This document shows positions 17,675 to 26,099 of a stretch of DNA of 64,000 nt, one piece after another. Origin of the DNA: Komagataeibacter medellinensis NBRC 3288 (GTDB lineage: Bacteria; Pseudomonadota; Alphaproteobacteria; Acetobacterales; Acetobacteraceae); assembly GCF_000182745.2 (NCBI RefSeq), contig NC_016037.1:1-64000 (forward strand), read 5' to 3'. Under the pieces are notes generated by a model that worked only from the letters and a program-made list of their open reading frames with translations, had not been told where the DNA came from and did no database searches. Within the stretch, counting starts at the first letter, position 1. Each line of letters opens with the position of its first letter. The position numbers and the translations under genes were made by a program.

Positions 17675-18574
17675 ATGGCCAGGACCGAACGTACCGACAT
17701 CCACCAGTCCGTCACTGACCGCATCATCCGCGAACTTGAAGCGGGAACCGTGCCATGGGTCTGCCCGTGGAGCCGCACGAAATGCGGCATTGCCCTGCCG
17801 CGTAATGCCGCGACCGACCGGGCCTATTCCGGGATCAACATCCTGATGCTGTGGGGTTCGGTAGAGATGCAGGGGTTTTGTACCCAGAAATGGCTGACGT
17901 TCCGCCAGGCGCATGCGCAGGGCGGCAATGTCAGGAAAGGCGAGAAGGGAACGACGGTATTTTATGCCGACCGTTTCACGCCAAAATCGGAAGCAGGTTC
18001 CGACGAGCCACGCCAGATCCCGTTTCTAAAGCGGTTTACGGTGTTCAATGTTGACCAGTGCGAGAACCTGCCGGAGAGCATGGTCGCGCCGACCGCGCCG
18101 TTGCCGGAACGCGAAATCGTGCCGCACGCGGAAGCGCTGATGACCGAAACCGGGGCGGACATTCGCGTCGGTGGTGACAGGGCATTTTATGCCCCGGATG
18201 CGGACTTCATCCGGGTTCCGCCCCAGCAGTCCTATTTCAACCAGATCGACTGGTACCGAACCGTCTTTCACGAGATCGGGCATTGGACCGGGGCCGAAAG
18301 CCGGCTGTCGCGCACCTTTGGCAGGCGGTTTGGTGACCATGCCTACGCGGCCGAGGAACTCGTCGCAGAGATGACATCAGCTTTCGTATGCGCGGAACTG
18401 CAGATCGAGCCGACGGTCCGCCATGCGGATTACATCGGGAACTGGCTGGAACTGCTGAAGGCCGACAAGCGCGCCATTTTCACCGCAGCGAGCGCTGCTT
18501 CAGCCGCGGCCCAATACATTTTCAGCTCATCGACACGTCAGCCATCCGTCGAGGACGTGGCTTCTGCCGCCTGA
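17675..18574 (+). CDS. ardC: ArdC-type antirestriction protein
   Basis: A 299-residue protein with the N-terminal ssDNA-binding domain of ArdC (Y-S-G-I-N near residue 50, WLTFRQA, GEKGTTVFYA) and a C-terminal zincin-like domain with HEIGHW at about 199-204 and a downstream glutamate in AEELVAEM. ArdC of IncW pSa binds ssDNA and protects incoming plasmid DNA from restriction. Full length and intact motifs suggest it is functional. It is placed in the + strand block near ssb, as expected for an early-transfer gene. GGAGA precedes ATG 17675. Confidence 0.9.
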   Translation: MARTERTDIHQSVTDRIIRELEAGTVPWVCPWSRTKCGIALPRNAATDRAYSGINILMLWGSVEMQGFCTQKWLTFRQAHAQGGNVRKGEKGTTVFYADRFTPKSEAGSDEPRQIPFLKRFTVFNVDQCENLPESMVAPTAPLPEREIVPHAEALMTETGADIRVGGDRAFYAPDADFIRVPPQQSYFNQIDWYRTVFHEIGHWTGAESRLSRTFGRRFGDHAYAAEELVAEMTSAFVCAELQIEPTVRHADYIGNWLELLKADKRAIFTAASAASAAAQYIFSSSTRQPSVEDVASAA

Positions 18575-18595
18575 AACCCAACCCTGAAAATATAT

Positions 18596-18611
18596 GCGCC
18601 CGCAAGGGCGC
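18596..18611 (+). promoter_or_regulatory. GCAA tetraloop hairpin
   Basis: GCGCCC (18596-18601), GCAA (18602-18605), GGGCGC (18606-18611): a perfect stem with a GNRA tetraloop, 20 bp before the next start codon. It lies in the ardC-18632 gap. The role is unknown. Confidence 0.6.
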
Positions 18612-18631
18612 GCTGAGTGATGGAGTTCATC

Positions 18632-19015
18632 ATGCCAGTCTTTGCCCTGATTGCCACTCCCGCCGTGCGCATCCGTTCCGACGGCTGCACCATCCTTAAG
18701 GCGCTGCCGATGGAACACCTTGGTGCACGGGGGATGACAGAAGCCCGGACGCTCGCGGAAATCTCGAGTGCCGTAACGCTTTACGGTGAGAGGATCGCCG
18801 GCGCGCATCCCGGGCGCTCGTTTTCCATCAGTGTGCATATCCGTCGGGGCGATCGTAAGCCACGTGGCTTTGATGCGGCTTACCGCACTGGCGCCCTGGG
18901 GACCGACAGATGGGTTCTCATGGTCGATAACGACGCTGATGGCGCGCGGATCCTGCATGGACGATCCGCAGCCGAAACCGGAAACATGGCGTCCTGCAAA
19001 GGAGACGTGGCATGA
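18632..19015 (+). CDS. Hypothetical plasmid protein
   Basis: A 127-residue soluble protein with no recognised domain. ATG 18632 has GGAG 7 bp upstream; GTG 18617 and ATG 18620 are alternatives. The stop overlaps the next gene (ATGA), starting a run of three coupled genes to 19904. Confidence 0.65.
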   Translation: MPVFALIATPAVRIRSDGCTILKALPMEHLGARGMTEARTLAEISSAVTLYGERIAGAHPGRSFSISVHIRRGDRKPRGFDAAYRTGALGTDRWVLMVDNDADGARILHGRSAAETGNMASCKGDVA

Positions 19016-19401
19016 TCCGCCAGTATTATACGTCTCCATTTCAGGTCGGTAATAACCCGCTCCGGGTCGGGACCATTGCCAGTGGAACCATCTTCCGTCT
19101 GCCGGCTCCTGTTTCGGGACGTCCCTATCGGACCCGGCCGTGGATCGTGGAATGCTTTCTGAACGGCGCGATGGGGGCGGCTGCGCTGAACCCCGTCACC
19201 GGTCTCTGGAAAGACCGTTATATGCGAGGCCGCTCGGATCTGGTCGTTTTGCGCAGCCTCGCCAATGCCCGCCGTGTGACCGTGGCAGTGCGCTATCTGG
19301 AAAGGATGAACGAAGAGGGCCTGGGCGATGGGCATTATCCGGATCTGCCGGATGTGAGCCGCTTTCATAACGGCTATCGATGCCGGAGCCAGGTGTCATG
19401 A
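19012..19401 (+). CDS. Hypothetical plasmid protein
   Basis: A 129-residue basic protein, second of three translationally coupled genes (ATGA overlaps at both ends). No membrane segment and no motif I can assign. Confidence 0.65.
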   Translation: MIRQYYTSPFQVGNNPLRVGTIASGTIFRLPAPVSGRPYRTRPWIVECFLNGAMGAAALNPVTGLWKDRYMRGRSDLVVLRSLANARRVTVAVRYLERMNEEGLGDGHYPDLPDVSRFHNGYRCRSQVS

Positions 19402-19904
19402 CGGCGGGGCTGATCCTGTGCGAGCGGCTTCGGATCCCGCCTTTCGACCCGGCTGTCCTGAAACCCACCCAATGGGCGACGGCCCAGCAAAAGGCAAAGC
19501 TTGGTAATGCGATCCTGCGGTTCATCGCACTCGGAATGCCTGCAGAAAAATTTACCCCGGCCCTGTATAACCGGCTGAGCAATATGTTCGGATTTATCGC
19601 GCATTATAATCGGACCGGCTTCGCGCAGACATGGTTCGACAATGCAGCCACACGGCGCGATTTCCTCGATCAGGTTGCGCGATATCCCTGCTGGGGCGAC
19701 CCGACTTTTGTCTGGTCGGATGTAGAGAAGGAAATCGGGCAGCGCGTCCGGGAAAACCTGCTGGTCAAGGCATGGACGACCCGTGCCCGCGAGGAACAGG
19801 TTGCGCGCGAGAAAGCGGAGCTGGCCCGTCTGCAGGCAAAGCATGGCGGAAAAGCGACGTCGGCGGATGCACCCGTGGCCACCGTGCAACTCGGGCTGCT
19901 CTAG
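19398..19904 (+). CDS. Hypothetical plasmid protein
   Basis: A 168-residue protein with a charged, probably coiled-coil segment near the C-terminus (REEQVAREKAELARLQAK). ATG 19398 overlaps the upstream stop and is preferred over ATG 19380. It converges with the minus-strand gene at 19901 with a 4-bp overlap. No function recognised. Confidence 0.65.
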   Translation: MTAGLILCERLRIPPFDPAVLKPTQWATAQQKAKLGNAILRFIALGMPAEKFTPALYNRLSNMFGFIAHYNRTGFAQTWFDNAATRRDFLDQVARYPCWGDPTFVWSDVEKEIGQRVRENLLVKAWTTRAREEQVAREKAELARLQAKHGGKATSADAPVATVQLGLL

Positions 19905-20413
19905 CCCTGGGCCATGTGCCAGGAGCCATGCCCGTCGAGGCACCTGCCCAGGAACGCGAGTGCGGCACGCGGATATTTCCGGATTTCCAGAACGCTGCCG
20001 GTGGGTACCTCCATGTGGTAGGCGCCGATCCGGGTGGCGCAATGCGGCTGGCCGCGCAGGAATTTTATGCCCCTGCCGGTGCGAACTGCCTGCCGTGGAC
20101 CAAAAACGCCGACAACGTGACGGCCACCGAGGTAAATATCGGCGTTGAACTGGCGCCACAGCGGTGCCCGGACATCCTGCTCGTCGACTTCGACCTGCAC
20201 GGTGCAGCAGTCATTCCATGCATCTGGCGTGCCATCCACGCCATACAGGGTCTGGCAGATCTGGCGGATCGCCTGCTCATGTTCGGGCAGGAAGGACCAG
20301 CCGATTTCCTTGCCGAGAAAACGTCCCCTGTAACGCCGGGCCTGGATTGCCAGTTCGGGATGAAAGTCGGCCTTCAGGGTGATGCGTCCTTCCGACGCAG
20401 TAATCACGGCCAT
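19901..20413 (-). CDS. Conserved hypothetical plasmid protein
   Basis: A 170-residue protein starting MAVITASEGRITLKADFHPE, with GKEIGWSFLPEHEQAI and GRGIKFL segments. I recall similar sequences as uncharacterised proteins of alphaproteobacterial plasmids, but cannot name a domain. The start at 20413 follows a Shine-Dalgarno-like GGGAG on the minus strand. It is one of the few minus-strand genes in the 4-30 kb block and shares its upstream region with ssb. Confidence 0.7.
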   Translation of the reverse strand: MAVITASEGRITLKADFHPELAIQARRYRGRFLGKEIGWSFLPEHEQAIRQICQTLYGVDGTPDAWNDCCTVQVEVDEQDVRAPLWRQFNADIYLGGRHVVGVFGPRQAVRTGRGIKFLRGQPHCATRIGAYHMEVPTGSVLEIRKYPRAALAFLGRCLDGHGSWHMAQG

Positions 20414-20539
20414 GATGAACTCCCAATGTAGAGACAGGGAAATTCTAGGACGACTATCGTAATTGTACAAGAATAAATGACACGATTATGAGCGAAATAG
20501 AAAAATAAAACAGAAATCGAAATTCAAAAGCATGACCTC

Positions 20540-20736
20540 GGCCCCTGCCGGGTCTCTGACCTGGTTTTTGCGGTCTGAAGCGGTCGTCGTCGGGCGCAAC
20601 CCCCAGGCCTGCGGTCGGGACGGCACCGTGAAGCCGCATGCGCGGCTTCCGCACCACTGCCGCCCCGAGAGGTTGCGCCCGCCGCCTGTGGCCCGCTTCC
20701 GCGCGACCGCACCAGGTCAAAGATCCGGCAGGGGCC
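20540..20736 (+). promoter_or_regulatory. 197-nt multi-stem hairpin upstream of ssb
   Basis: Nested inverted repeats stack into one long imperfect hairpin. GGCCCCTGCCGG (20540-20551) pairs with 20725-20736, GACCTGGT (20558-20565) with 20711-20718, GCGGTC (20570-20575) with 20705-20710, GAAGCGG (20577-20583) with 20693-20699 and GGGCGCAACC (20592-20601) with 20671-20680. The apical stem-loop is GAAGCCGC-ATGC-GCGGCTTC (20630-20649). It ends 34 bp before the ssb start. The size and place recall ssDNA promoters of conjugative leading regions (F plasmid Frpo). Confidence 0.8.
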
Positions 20737-20770
20737 GGAGACGACCAGGAAGGAAAAAAGGAACAAGACC

Positions 20771-21241
20771 ATGAGCCAGTCAGTCAATCGCGCCATCATC
20801 ATCGGTCACCTGGGCCGGGATCCGGATCTTGCCGCACGTAGGGAAGGGGAGGGCAAAATCGCATCCTTCGGCGTGGCGACAAGTGAAACCTGGACCGATC
20901 GCGCCAGCGGTGAGCGCCGGGAAAAAACCCAGTGGCACCGTGTCGTCTCTTTCAACGATCACCTTTCGGCCGTGATCGAACGTCGGTGCCAGAAGGGAAC
21001 GCTGGTCTATGTCGAAGGCCATCTCGAGACACGCAAATGGACCGACCAGCAGGGACAGGACCGTTATGTGACCGAGATCATCATTGATCGGTTTGATGGA
21101 AACCTGAAGGTGCTGGCCAATGGTCGAAGCACGGGCGATGGACGTTTTGATGAAGAGCGTCCCTCGCGGAGCGCTGCACAGCGCCCCGTTCCTGCCGCAA
21201 CTTCCAACGCGCAGGACGTGGATGACGAAATTCCGTTTTAG
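20771..21241 (+). CDS. ssb: Single-stranded DNA-binding protein
   Basis: A 156-residue SSB. The OB fold spans residues 1-110 (NRAIIIGHLGRDPDL, WHRVVSFND, YVEGHLETRKW) and the acidic tail ends DDEIPF, the peptide that recruits replication and repair partners. Plasmid SSBs coat the transferred strand and limit SOS induction in the recipient. The gene is preceded by a 197-nt hairpin and followed by a stable hairpin at 21254. GGAAGG lies upstream of ATG 20771. Confidence 0.95.
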   Translation: MSQSVNRAIIIGHLGRDPDLAARREGEGKIASFGVATSETWTDRASGERREKTQWHRVVSFNDHLSAVIERRCQKGTLVYVEGHLETRKWTDQQGQDRYVTEIIIDRFDGNLKVLANGRSTGDGRFDEERPSRSAAQRPVPAATSNAQDVDDEIPF

Positions 21242-21253
21242 GCCGCTTGTCGT

Positions 21254-21275
21254 TCCGGGTCGTCAACGACCCGGA
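21254..21275 (+). terminator. Hairpin after ssb
   Basis: TCCGGGTCG (21254-21262), TCAA loop, CGACCCGGA (21267-21275): a perfect 9-bp stem 13 bp after the ssb stop. There is no T-tract, so termination would be weak or Rho-assisted. Confidence 0.55.
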
Positions 21276-21821
21276 GCGTTGTGCCCGTTCAGGGAGAAGA
21301 AAGTGCGGTTTCTGCTGCGCCAGTTCCCGTCATGAATACTTGTGAGACCTGTCCGACCTGATGGCGTGGGCGATCGGGAAAGTCTGTCGGCCGATATTGG
21401 AACGCCGGTCGTCCGTCCACATCGGGGATGAACTGTGTCTCTCCTGTTTCTCCATCAACCTTTAAGCGGGTTCGTGAACCTTATTTTTTCGTCAGTCGCA
21501 TGATGTGGGCGCAGACGGGATCCTCCACAGGGAGTATCTGGCGTCGTGAGTGCCCGCTCATCCATGGTCCCGGTAATGCGTGCGCAGTGGCGCGGGCACA
21601 TGCCGTTTGCTGCTGCGCGTAGACTGCGGCCATTCGTGCGTCCCGTATTCTTTTGCAGTTCACGCAGAATAAAAATCCTCAACGCGGATCATCAGGACGC
21701 AATATCTCGACGAACCATACAGAGGTCGTCGTGTGTTTCCGCACGATCATCTCAAATACTCACCGTAAATACCGGAGCGGTCTGAAACACAATCCATGCT
21801 GTTTGTGAAGGAGTGTCTTTC
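21276..21821. other. Intergenic region without a recognised gene
   Basis: About 545 bp between ssb and the toprim gene. Only short open frames without supporting features are present. A 15-bp motif TGAATACTTRTGAGA at about 21332 recurs at 29170, possibly remnants of the same short coding start (MNT-). A good ribosome site (GAAGGAG) at 21807-21813 belongs to the next gene. Confidence 0.4.
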
Positions 21822-23021
21822 ATGGCTTACACGTCTTCCCCAGAAGCACAGCAAAGAGAACTTGATGAGCTTCGCAATGCTGTAAACTGCGCCGTTGTTC
21901 TGGAGAAAGCCGGGTTCCGGCTGGATCGGCAGGCCACCGCGCAGCGTTCCGCCCGTAACCTGAAATTTCGCCGTGACAGTGAGGCCATTATTGTCAATCA
22001 CGATGGCAAGGGCTGGTGGGACCCCAAGGGCGACGGCAAGGGCGATGTCTTCAAGCTTGTCCAGTATCTCGATCCCTCGAAGAACCTCGGTCATGTCAGG
22101 CAGGAACTTCGCGCCCTGATCGGCAGGAGCCCGACGCTCGAAGTTGTCGAGCGTACGAAGGGAGCCGCTGACAGACCGCGGCGCGATCCCGCTGAACTGT
22201 GGAACCGTCGCGCCGCACCCGGGCAGGGGACGGCTGCATGGTGCTATCTGACGGAGATCCGTGGGTTGCCCGAGCATATTGTCGCGATTGCTGGACAGCA
22301 GGGGGCGCTGAAGGAAGGCCCGCACGGAACCGCCTGGTTCGGCCACCGGGATGCGGACGGGCAGTTCACCGGCATGGAAATGCGGGGGCCGGATTACAAG
22401 GGGTTTTCGACGGGCGGAGTTGGCAAGCGTCTCTTCGGTTTCCGGGCCGACGGGGGAGAAAAGCCGGTGACACGCCTTGTCGTCACCGAGGCGGCCATTG
22501 ATGCATTGTCCTTTGCTGCACTCGATCGCTTCCATAAAGGAACGCTCTATACCTCGACGGGTGGCGGCATGAGCCCAGAGAGCGAAGCGAACCTGAAGCG
22601 GGTCATGATGCAGGTCGCCGCCCAGCCTGAAGCGCGACTGGTTGTTGCCGTTGATAACGACATGCAGGGGGATCGTTATGCCGGGAAATTCGCTGCGATG
22701 GCACGGGACGTCAGTCTCTGGTCGGGGCGGATATCTCCGAAAGGGCCGGGAGAGGACTGGAATGCGGTCCTGAGGACCCGCAGGGAAGGAATGGAGGCGG
22801 GTTCTGTTCCCGTTGCGCCCTTGTGCCGCCTGTCCGAAGTTCTGGGTTCGGGGTCGAAAGCGCAGCCGGAGACGGTGTCTCCGTCATGGCTGGGTCAGGC
22901 CGAGGCGCACGGCACGCAGCGGCCGCCGCGGGTTTCGGCTCCGTCATTGCCTGCGCCGTCTGAACGTGTGGGGAAGCCCGCTGGGCCACGTTCATGTTCA
23001 TCGCCGGGGATGTCCTTGTGA
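21822..23021 (+). CDS. DUF3991/toprim-domain protein (primase-like)
   Basis: A 399-residue protein with an N-terminal zinc-free primase-like region (WWDPKGDGKGDVFKLVQYL near residue 65) and a toprim fold: the acidic motif VVTEAAIDALS near 221 and VAVDNDMQGD near 276. Such proteins are common on conjugative plasmids and are thought to act in primer synthesis on the incoming strand; this role is inferred. The C-terminal 60 residues are low-complexity and proline/serine-rich. ATG 21822 is chosen over GTG 21813 because GAAGGAG lies just upstream. Confidence 0.85.
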   Translation: MAYTSSPEAQQRELDELRNAVNCAVVLEKAGFRLDRQATAQRSARNLKFRRDSEAIIVNHDGKGWWDPKGDGKGDVFKLVQYLDPSKNLGHVRQELRALIGRSPTLEVVERTKGAADRPRRDPAELWNRRAAPGQGTAAWCYLTEIRGLPEHIVAIAGQQGALKEGPHGTAWFGHRDADGQFTGMEMRGPDYKGFSTGGVGKRLFGFRADGGEKPVTRLVVTEAAIDALSFAALDRFHKGTLYTSTGGGMSPESEANLKRVMMQVAAQPEARLVVAVDNDMQGDRYAGKFAAMARDVSLWSGRISPKGPGEDWNAVLRTRREGMEAGSVPVAPLCRLSEVLGSGSKAQPETVSPSWLGQAEAHGTQRPPRVSAPSLPAPSERVGKPAGPRSCSSPGMSL

Positions 23022-23150
23022 ACCAGCGTGAGTCCTTTGGGCTCACCGAACAGACGGCATCACGGGATGATCGTCATTTACGGCTGGCGTGCCACAGAGG
23101 CGGGCGCCGAACGGTCCTGCGCGCAGGATCATCTCACATAGGAGAGGGTC

Positions 23151-23486
23151 ATGGGATCTGTTTCAGACTATGCGGATCTGGGGATTACGCGTCTGGCGAT
23201 GAAGGCAGACCTTGCACGAACATTTGCCTGCTCGCGCCCGGCTCGAGGCATCTGGAACCGCCACCTGCGCCAGCGTTTGGCGCAGGCAGAAGATGATCCC
23301 CCGATACCGCAAAGTGCAGTCCGCCTCTACGAGCGGCCGGGCTGTCCTGTCGGCCTGGTTATCGATGGACGCTGGGAAGGTCAGCTTGGGAACTGGGATC
23401 TTTCCTATCCGGCGACGATCCTGCTCTCGACCGGTAAGATCACCACGACCCCGGGTTGCATGGCGGAAGGGCTGGAAGAGCTATGA
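23151..23486 (+). CDS. Hypothetical protein coupled to UvrD helicase
   Basis: A 111-residue protein of unknown function, preceded by GGAGAGGG. Its stop overlaps the helicase start (ATGA at 23483-23486), so the two are made together. No domain recognised. Confidence 0.65.
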   Translation: MGSVSDYADLGITRLAMKADLARTFACSRPARGIWNRHLRQRLAQAEDDPPIPQSAVRLYERPGCPVGLVIDGRWEGQLGNWDLSYPATILLSTGKITTTPGCMAEGLEEL

Positions 23487-25534
23487 CCGGTAATCTTCCC
23501 GTTCCGCGTGCGCTTGCGCCAGTCCTTGATAGCCTGACGCCAGAACAGCGGCGCGCGGCGATGGCGCTGGGATATGTTCTGGTTCTGGCAGGGGCAGGCA
23601 CCGGCAAGACCAAAACCCTGACAGCCGGGGTCGCAACCCGCGTCGGACTGCATGGCATGGTTCCTGGCCAGATCCTCTGTGTAACCTTTACCAACAAGGC
23701 CGCCCAGGAAATGCGCAAGCGCATCGGAGACGTTCTTGGGACGTACTCGGTACCCACATGGCTTGGAACGTTTCATGCTCTGGCTGCCCGACAGCTACGG
23801 GCCGAGCCTGAAGTGGCGCAATTGCGTAGCGGTTTTGACATTCGTGACGCCGAGGACAGTCTCGCCATTGTCCGCCGCCTGATCAGGACTGTCCCTAAGG
23901 AAAAGCTTCCCGTGCCGCAGGAAGGAGCGCCAGGAGATGCGAGACAGATCAAAAAAATGGCCGAGCGGATTGCGCGGCTGAAAGAGGATCTGATCACACC
24001 GGTGGCTGCTTTCGCGCATGTTGAAAGCCTGATCGGCAGGCGGCAGTCGGCGAATCTCCATGTGGATCACGAAAGCTGGCGCTTTGTCGTCGGGTTGTAT
24101 GGTCGTTACCAGGCGATCCTGCGCGAGCAGAACGCGGCGGATTTTGGTGATCTGCTGATGTGGCCGACCCTCGCGATGCTGCATGATGCGGCATACCATC
24201 GCCGGTGGTCCGCCCGTTTTACGGCCGTGATGGCGGACGAGTTTCAGGATGTGAACCGCGCCCAGTACCTGTGGCTCACGTTGCTCAGCAGGACGTCTGG
24301 TGAACTGTTCTGTGTGGGTGATGATTCCCAGAGCATCTATTCCTGGCGGGGGGCGAAAGTCGGCTTCCTGCGGAACTTCCCGCGTGAGTTTCCTGCTGTG
24401 AAGACGTTCAAGCTCGAGGAGAACTTCCGTTCCACCAGCAATATTCTTGATGCGTCGAATGCGGTGATTTCATTTGACCCGTCGCGGATCGAAAAGACAC
24501 TGTTTACACGTCGGGGCGAGGGCCTCCCGATCGAGGTTCTGGGGTTCTCCTACGCCACCGAGGAAGCTGCGGCGATCGTCCGGGAGATTGGCCGTCGCGC
24601 AGCGACCGGCGTCGCCTGGCATGACATGGCTATCATTTACCGCCAGAACCGGCTTTTCCGAACGCTGGAGGAAGCATTGCTCCACGCCCGTGTCCCCTAC
24701 GAGATCATCGGGGATGTGGGTTTCTATTGGCGTACCGCCGTCAAGGACGCTCTGGCCCTGCTGACGCTTTGTGCATGGCCCGATGAGCGCAGGTCGGACG
24801 AAGCCTTTCGGCGGATGGCCAACCGGCCCCCGCGGGGCCTTGGCGCCAGGGGCCTGGGGAAAATCGAGATAGAGGCTTCGGCGGGTGGTCTGTCGCTATG
24901 CGCGGCGGCCACACGGACCCGGCTGTCCCCGAGATGTGTCGTGGCGCTGCAGGGATTCGTCCAGATTCTCAGACAGATCGGATGTCGGAAAGGGGAAAGC
25001 CTTGGGGAGCGCCTTACCGGCCTGCTCGAGGCAACAGGGTATCTGGACATGCTGCGGGCTGATGATTCGGATGAAGCTGCAACCCAGCGCGAAAACCTCG
25101 CGGAACTGATCGAACTGGCCCAGGGTTTCCGGCGCGTGGAACACCTCCTCGAACATGCGGCACTGGCAGGCGGAGCACCTGGAGAAAAAGGTCGTGATCG
25201 CGTTCAGCTCATGACCATGCACCGGTCGAAAGGACTGGAATTCCGGCATGTCTTTCTTCCTGCGTGGGAAGAGGCGATTTTCCCCGGTGCGATGTCGCGC
25301 AATCCCGGAGAGGAGCGTCGCCTTGCCTATGTGGCGCTGACCCGGGCCATGGAGCAGGCCACGATCACGTTCTGTGATTATCGCCAGGGCGGATCTTCCC
25401 GTCCGAGCCGGTTCATTGACGAAATTCCACTCGAGAACCGGGTCAGCAGCTGGAATCATGGCAGGAACGAACCACGTCAGTCTGACGGCCGTTGGAGGCA
25501 GGTTGATCAGGAACTGAATGCGCTTGGCTTGTGA
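23483..25534 (+). CDS. UvrD/Rep-family DNA helicase
   Basis: A superfamily 1A 3'-5' helicase of 683 residues. Motif I AGAGTGKT is at 36-43, motif Ia FTNKAAQEM follows, motif II DEFQDVN is near 252, motif III GDDSQSIYSWRGA follows it, motif IV YRQNRLFRTLEE lies in the middle, and motifs V-VI (MTMHRSKGLEF, RRLAYVALTRA) are near the C-terminus. All key motifs are intact. A plasmid helicase next to ssb and a toprim protein suggests a role in replication or in processing the incoming strand. Start ATG 23483 overlaps the preceding stop. Confidence 0.93.
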   Translation: MTGNLPVPRALAPVLDSLTPEQRRAAMALGYVLVLAGAGTGKTKTLTAGVATRVGLHGMVPGQILCVTFTNKAAQEMRKRIGDVLGTYSVPTWLGTFHALAARQLRAEPEVAQLRSGFDIRDAEDSLAIVRRLIRTVPKEKLPVPQEGAPGDARQIKKMAERIARLKEDLITPVAAFAHVESLIGRRQSANLHVDHESWRFVVGLYGRYQAILREQNAADFGDLLMWPTLAMLHDAAYHRRWSARFTAVMADEFQDVNRAQYLWLTLLSRTSGELFCVGDDSQSIYSWRGAKVGFLRNFPREFPAVKTFKLEENFRSTSNILDASNAVISFDPSRIEKTLFTRRGEGLPIEVLGFSYATEEAAAIVREIGRRAATGVAWHDMAIIYRQNRLFRTLEEALLHARVPYEIIGDVGFYWRTAVKDALALLTLCAWPDERRSDEAFRRMANRPPRGLGARGLGKIEIEASAGGLSLCAAATRTRLSPRCVVALQGFVQILRQIGCRKGESLGERLTGLLEATGYLDMLRADDSDEAATQRENLAELIELAQGFRRVEHLLEHAALAGGAPGEKGRDRVQLMTMHRSKGLEFRHVFLPAWEEAIFPGAMSRNPGEERRLAYVALTRAMEQATITFCDYRQGGSSRPSRFIDEIPLENRVSSWNHGRNEPRQSDGRWRQVDQELNALGL

Positions 25535-25664
25535 ATGCGGACAATGCATGCTCCGGCAGCGGCGACATGCGTTCGCGTGGCCGGGGCATTGCACCAAACA
25601 GGCTGGTTCCGTCCGACGCTTCGGTCTTAAATTGCTTTTCTTTTGGTCGAAGGACGTCTGCTTT

Positions 25665-26099
25665 ATGGCGAAAAAGCCGGTGCCGCCGATTGAGCCCGAT
25701 GACTGGGATGATGACGAGGCGGGTTTCCTGCAGCCCCTGGAGCCACCGCCGCCCGTCCGGGATCCGACGGATCTCAGGCCGCATACGCGCCAGCTCACCG
25801 ACCTTCTCCGGGCCAGATTTCCCGACAGATGGGTCGGTGTGGAAATCGGCATGCTTCCGCTGCGGTGTGAGGACGACCTGTTCTCCGATTTCATCGACCT
25901 TGGAGATGGCCTCGGGGTTCGCCTCGATTATGATCCCGAGGAGCCGGAGCGGGTACTCTGGATCAGTGCCGGCAACCGTGACCATGGTGGTGAGCCGCTC
26001 GACTTTCCCCGCGATAGCGAGGCCTGTCGTGGGCGCATGCTTTCAACCGGGGAAATCGCGGAACTGCTCGATTTTCTCGACAGGGAGGCCGCTTACTGA
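25665..26099 (+). CDS. Hypothetical acidic plasmid protein
   Basis: A 144-residue very acidic protein with a DDWDDDEAGF start and no membrane segment. ATG 25665 is the first convincing start; upstream in-frame codons lack a ribosome site. It converges with the NERD-domain gene with a 7-bp overlap. Function unknown. Confidence 0.65.
   Translation: MAKKPVPPIEPDDWDDDEAGFLQPLEPPPPVRDPTDLRPHTRQLTDLLRARFPDRWVGVEIGMLPLRCEDDLFSDFIDLGDGLGVRLDYDPEEPERVLWISAGNRDHGGEPLDFPRDSEACRGRMLSTGEIAELLDFLDREAAY

Noticed and set aside
19374-20159. 261-aa minus-strand open frame
   Set aside because: It is antisense to the 19398-19904 gene and overlaps the better-supported 19901-20413 gene in another frame.
21428-21682. 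Short open frames on both strands between ssb and the toprim gene
   Set aside because: They are cysteine- and arginine-rich with no ribosome site, typical of non-coding sequence.
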